A stretch of DNA of 64,000 nucleotides, taken from positions 21,204,001 through 21,268,000 of the forward strand of contig JAKSXM010000014.1 in NCBI GenBank assembly GCA_022575985.1, read 5' to 3'. Under the pieces are notes generated by a model that was given only the letters and a program-made list of their open reading frames with translations, did no database searches and was not told where the DNA came from. The position numbers were made by a program, and so were the translations under genes. Source of the stretch: Anagrus nilaparvatae (Eukaryota > Arthropoda > Insecta > Hymenoptera > Mymaridae). This document shows, piece by piece, positions 62,226-64,000 of the stretch (its first letter is position 1; each line of letters starts with the position of its first letter).

Positions 62226-62968
62226 TTAAATTTAAAAAAAATCTTAGAGAATTATTAAATATTATATTATTTGCAAAGAACTGTAAAAACTTAAAATTTA
62301 TTTATCATTTCTTAGTGAGAAAACATTAATTAATATATTTTAAACCTTTTGTTACAGATTTGACGTAGTGCTGAAATAGTACTTAAAGGTGCATATTAGG
62401 AGCAAATCCGATCTCTATAATTTTCTTTGTATCTATAAATGTGCATTGATGTGACTAATCAAAAAAAGAAGCAAAAAAAAAGAAGATTTAAACGATTCAG
62501 CTAAAAATTGATGTAAATCACAGCACTTTGTGATATTTAGAAAACAAAATAATAATAATCAAAGCTAAAAAATGTCTTAACGTAATAAATTATAAGAAAA
62601 ATTTATAGATTATATAAATATATAATCGTTATTATAATATTTTCAAAAAATTTATTGGTATAAAATTGCATATTATTATGTTTAGATTAAATAACTCAAT
62701 TAACGTTTTTCTCCATTTCAAAATTTTAATTAACTTTTAATTATATATTTTAATGAAAATTTAAATGAGCATAGTTTATTTAGTTTATAATGTAAATATT
62801 AAGTTTTCCATATTATATTATAATGAACGAAACAAGAAAATAAAAATGTTCGTAGTTTTTACGAGGCATTATTTATAAAGTGTATTAGAGTTGCTAAGTA
62901 AAAGTAGAAAAAAATTTTCATAAAAATTTAATATTTTTCCTGAGAATTGTTTTATTCTAATTAAAATG
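62226..62968. other. AT-rich intergenic DNA
   Basis: No gene, RNA gene or bounded repeat seen. Confidence 0.55.
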
Positions 62969-63092
62969 TACCCGATCAGAATCAACCTCGGCATGTGGCG
63001 CGGCGTTAGCTAGATTCTACCTAGTTCTACCTAGAACTAGCAAGTGCCTATCTAACGCCGCGCCACATGCCGAGGTTGATTCTGATCGGGTA
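62969..63092. mobile_element. GC-rich palindromic MITE or hairpin, 41-bp perfect arms
   Basis: 62969-63009 and 63052-63092 are perfect reverse complements, separated by a 42-bp spacer. Read as an element it runs from CCCGATCAGAATC (62971) to GATTCTGATCGGG (63090) with 39-bp terminal inverted repeats and a TA on each side, as for Tc1/mariner-type insertions. The arms are over half G+C in a region of perhaps 15-20% G+C. The spacer has an internal tandem of TTCTACCTAG. A transcript would form a very stable stem, so a small-RNA hairpin is an alternative reading. Confidence 0.75.
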
Positions 63093-64000
63093 AAGGATAA
63101 AATATAGAAAAAAAATTTTTTTAACGCCAATTTTGCACTTAATCAAGGTGTATGTTATGATTTCCGGCTTATGAATATTTGATTTTTTGTGAACTAGATA
63201 AACGGCATATATCTTAAAGCATGAAATATTACATTAAAATATCTCATTAGTAGTATAAAATAATTATAATAACGATATGATAACAAAAAAATAAAAGCGC
63301 GAGCGAATATGAACGTTCGCAATAGAAAAAAACACATAAATGCCATATTATTTAAAAAAATAAAAAATGAATAACCAAGTTTTTCTGGTTGTACTTAAGT
63401 CATAATTTTACTTGTACTACTTTATTATTATTGACTATTATTATTAATAATAAATTCATATTAAAAAATAAAAAAGGAAAAAAAAAATTAAAAAAAAAAT
63501 AATAAAAAAATAATATTTAAAAAAATTAACGATATTTTAAGTAATTAAAAATTAATTTTAATGAATTCAATAAGACTTTTTATTTGTAATAAAATGGCTG
63601 TTATATTTAACATAATATAACTAATTATTATATTTGAAAACTAAAAAGTTATGTAAAAGAGCGTCATATTATTATTATTTATAATTAAAATGCACAGCCC
63701 ATATGAATTTTTTTTTGTACTTAAATATAGTTCATAATTAAAGGAATACTTTTATAAAGTATTTTACATTCTATTTTTTCTCAGAGGCCTGTACTCAAGA
63801 TTAAGATATAATAATCTAAATTTATTTTAGTGAAAATTCAAAAATTTTAATTTGCCACAGTAGTTTTTTTCGTTTTCGCATTTTTTAAAGGAAGTTTCTT
63901 TGAAGAATATTAAAGACCCTATTTGGGGTCTTTATTAGAGTGAAATTTATTTTGAATTATTAGAGTGGAATGTCGCAGATTGAAATTTCAACCGATAAAA
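63093..64000. other. AT-rich non-genic DNA
   Basis: No gene supported. A short hairpin-like stretch at 63912-63934 (AAAGACCCTATTTGGGGTCTTTA) is self-complementary, with about 8-bp arms. Confidence 0.5.

Overview
This is nuclear DNA of an arthropod, most likely an insect. It is extremely AT-rich (AAAA/TTTT runs everywhere), gene-poor, and has short spliced introns with GT...AG borders. Three protein-coding genes can be supported: a CABIT-domain gene resembling insect Serrano/GAREM (+ strand, 36738-39023), a full-length NAT10/Kre33 RNA acetyltransferase (+ strand, 57522-60759), and a four-exon gene resembling the recombination mediator SFR1/Mei5 (- strand, 62006-61045). A hymenopteran with a low-GC genome, such as a braconid parasitoid, would fit. 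That is inference from base composition and gene content, not something the sequence proves.

Layout. Positions 1-36675 hold no gene I can support. They may be upstream intergenic DNA plus a long 5' intron of the Serrano-like gene, whose first visible exon opens at a splice acceptor at 36675/36676. This stretch carries most of the repeats. They include a near-symmetrical 3.7-kb foldback palindrome (14463-18141) into which a Tigger/pogo transposon and a 5'-truncated non-LTR retrotransposon have jumped. A second, smaller foldback lies at 18519-18930, and several miniature inverted-repeat elements (MITEs) and tandem arrays are scattered through it. Positions 39024-57521 are a second gene desert with more copies of the same repeat families. 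Positions 57522-62006 form a compact gene pair: NAT10 and SFR1 converge tail to tail with only 285 bp between stop codons. A GC-rich 41-bp perfect inverted repeat sits at 62969-63092.

Function. NAT10 makes N4-acetylcytidine in 18S rRNA and some tRNAs. An E-box CACGTG lies 76 bp upstream of its start codon, which would suit growth-dependent regulation. SFR1 would act with Swi5 to stabilise Rad51 filaments. The Serrano/GAREM family acts in planar cell polarity/tube-length control (fly) and receptor tyrosine kinase signalling (vertebrates). The three genes show no operon-like or pathway relation; they are ordinary eukaryotic neighbours. I found no prokaryotic system, CRISPR array, rRNA or credible tRNA. 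The most unusual content is the layered repeat structure.
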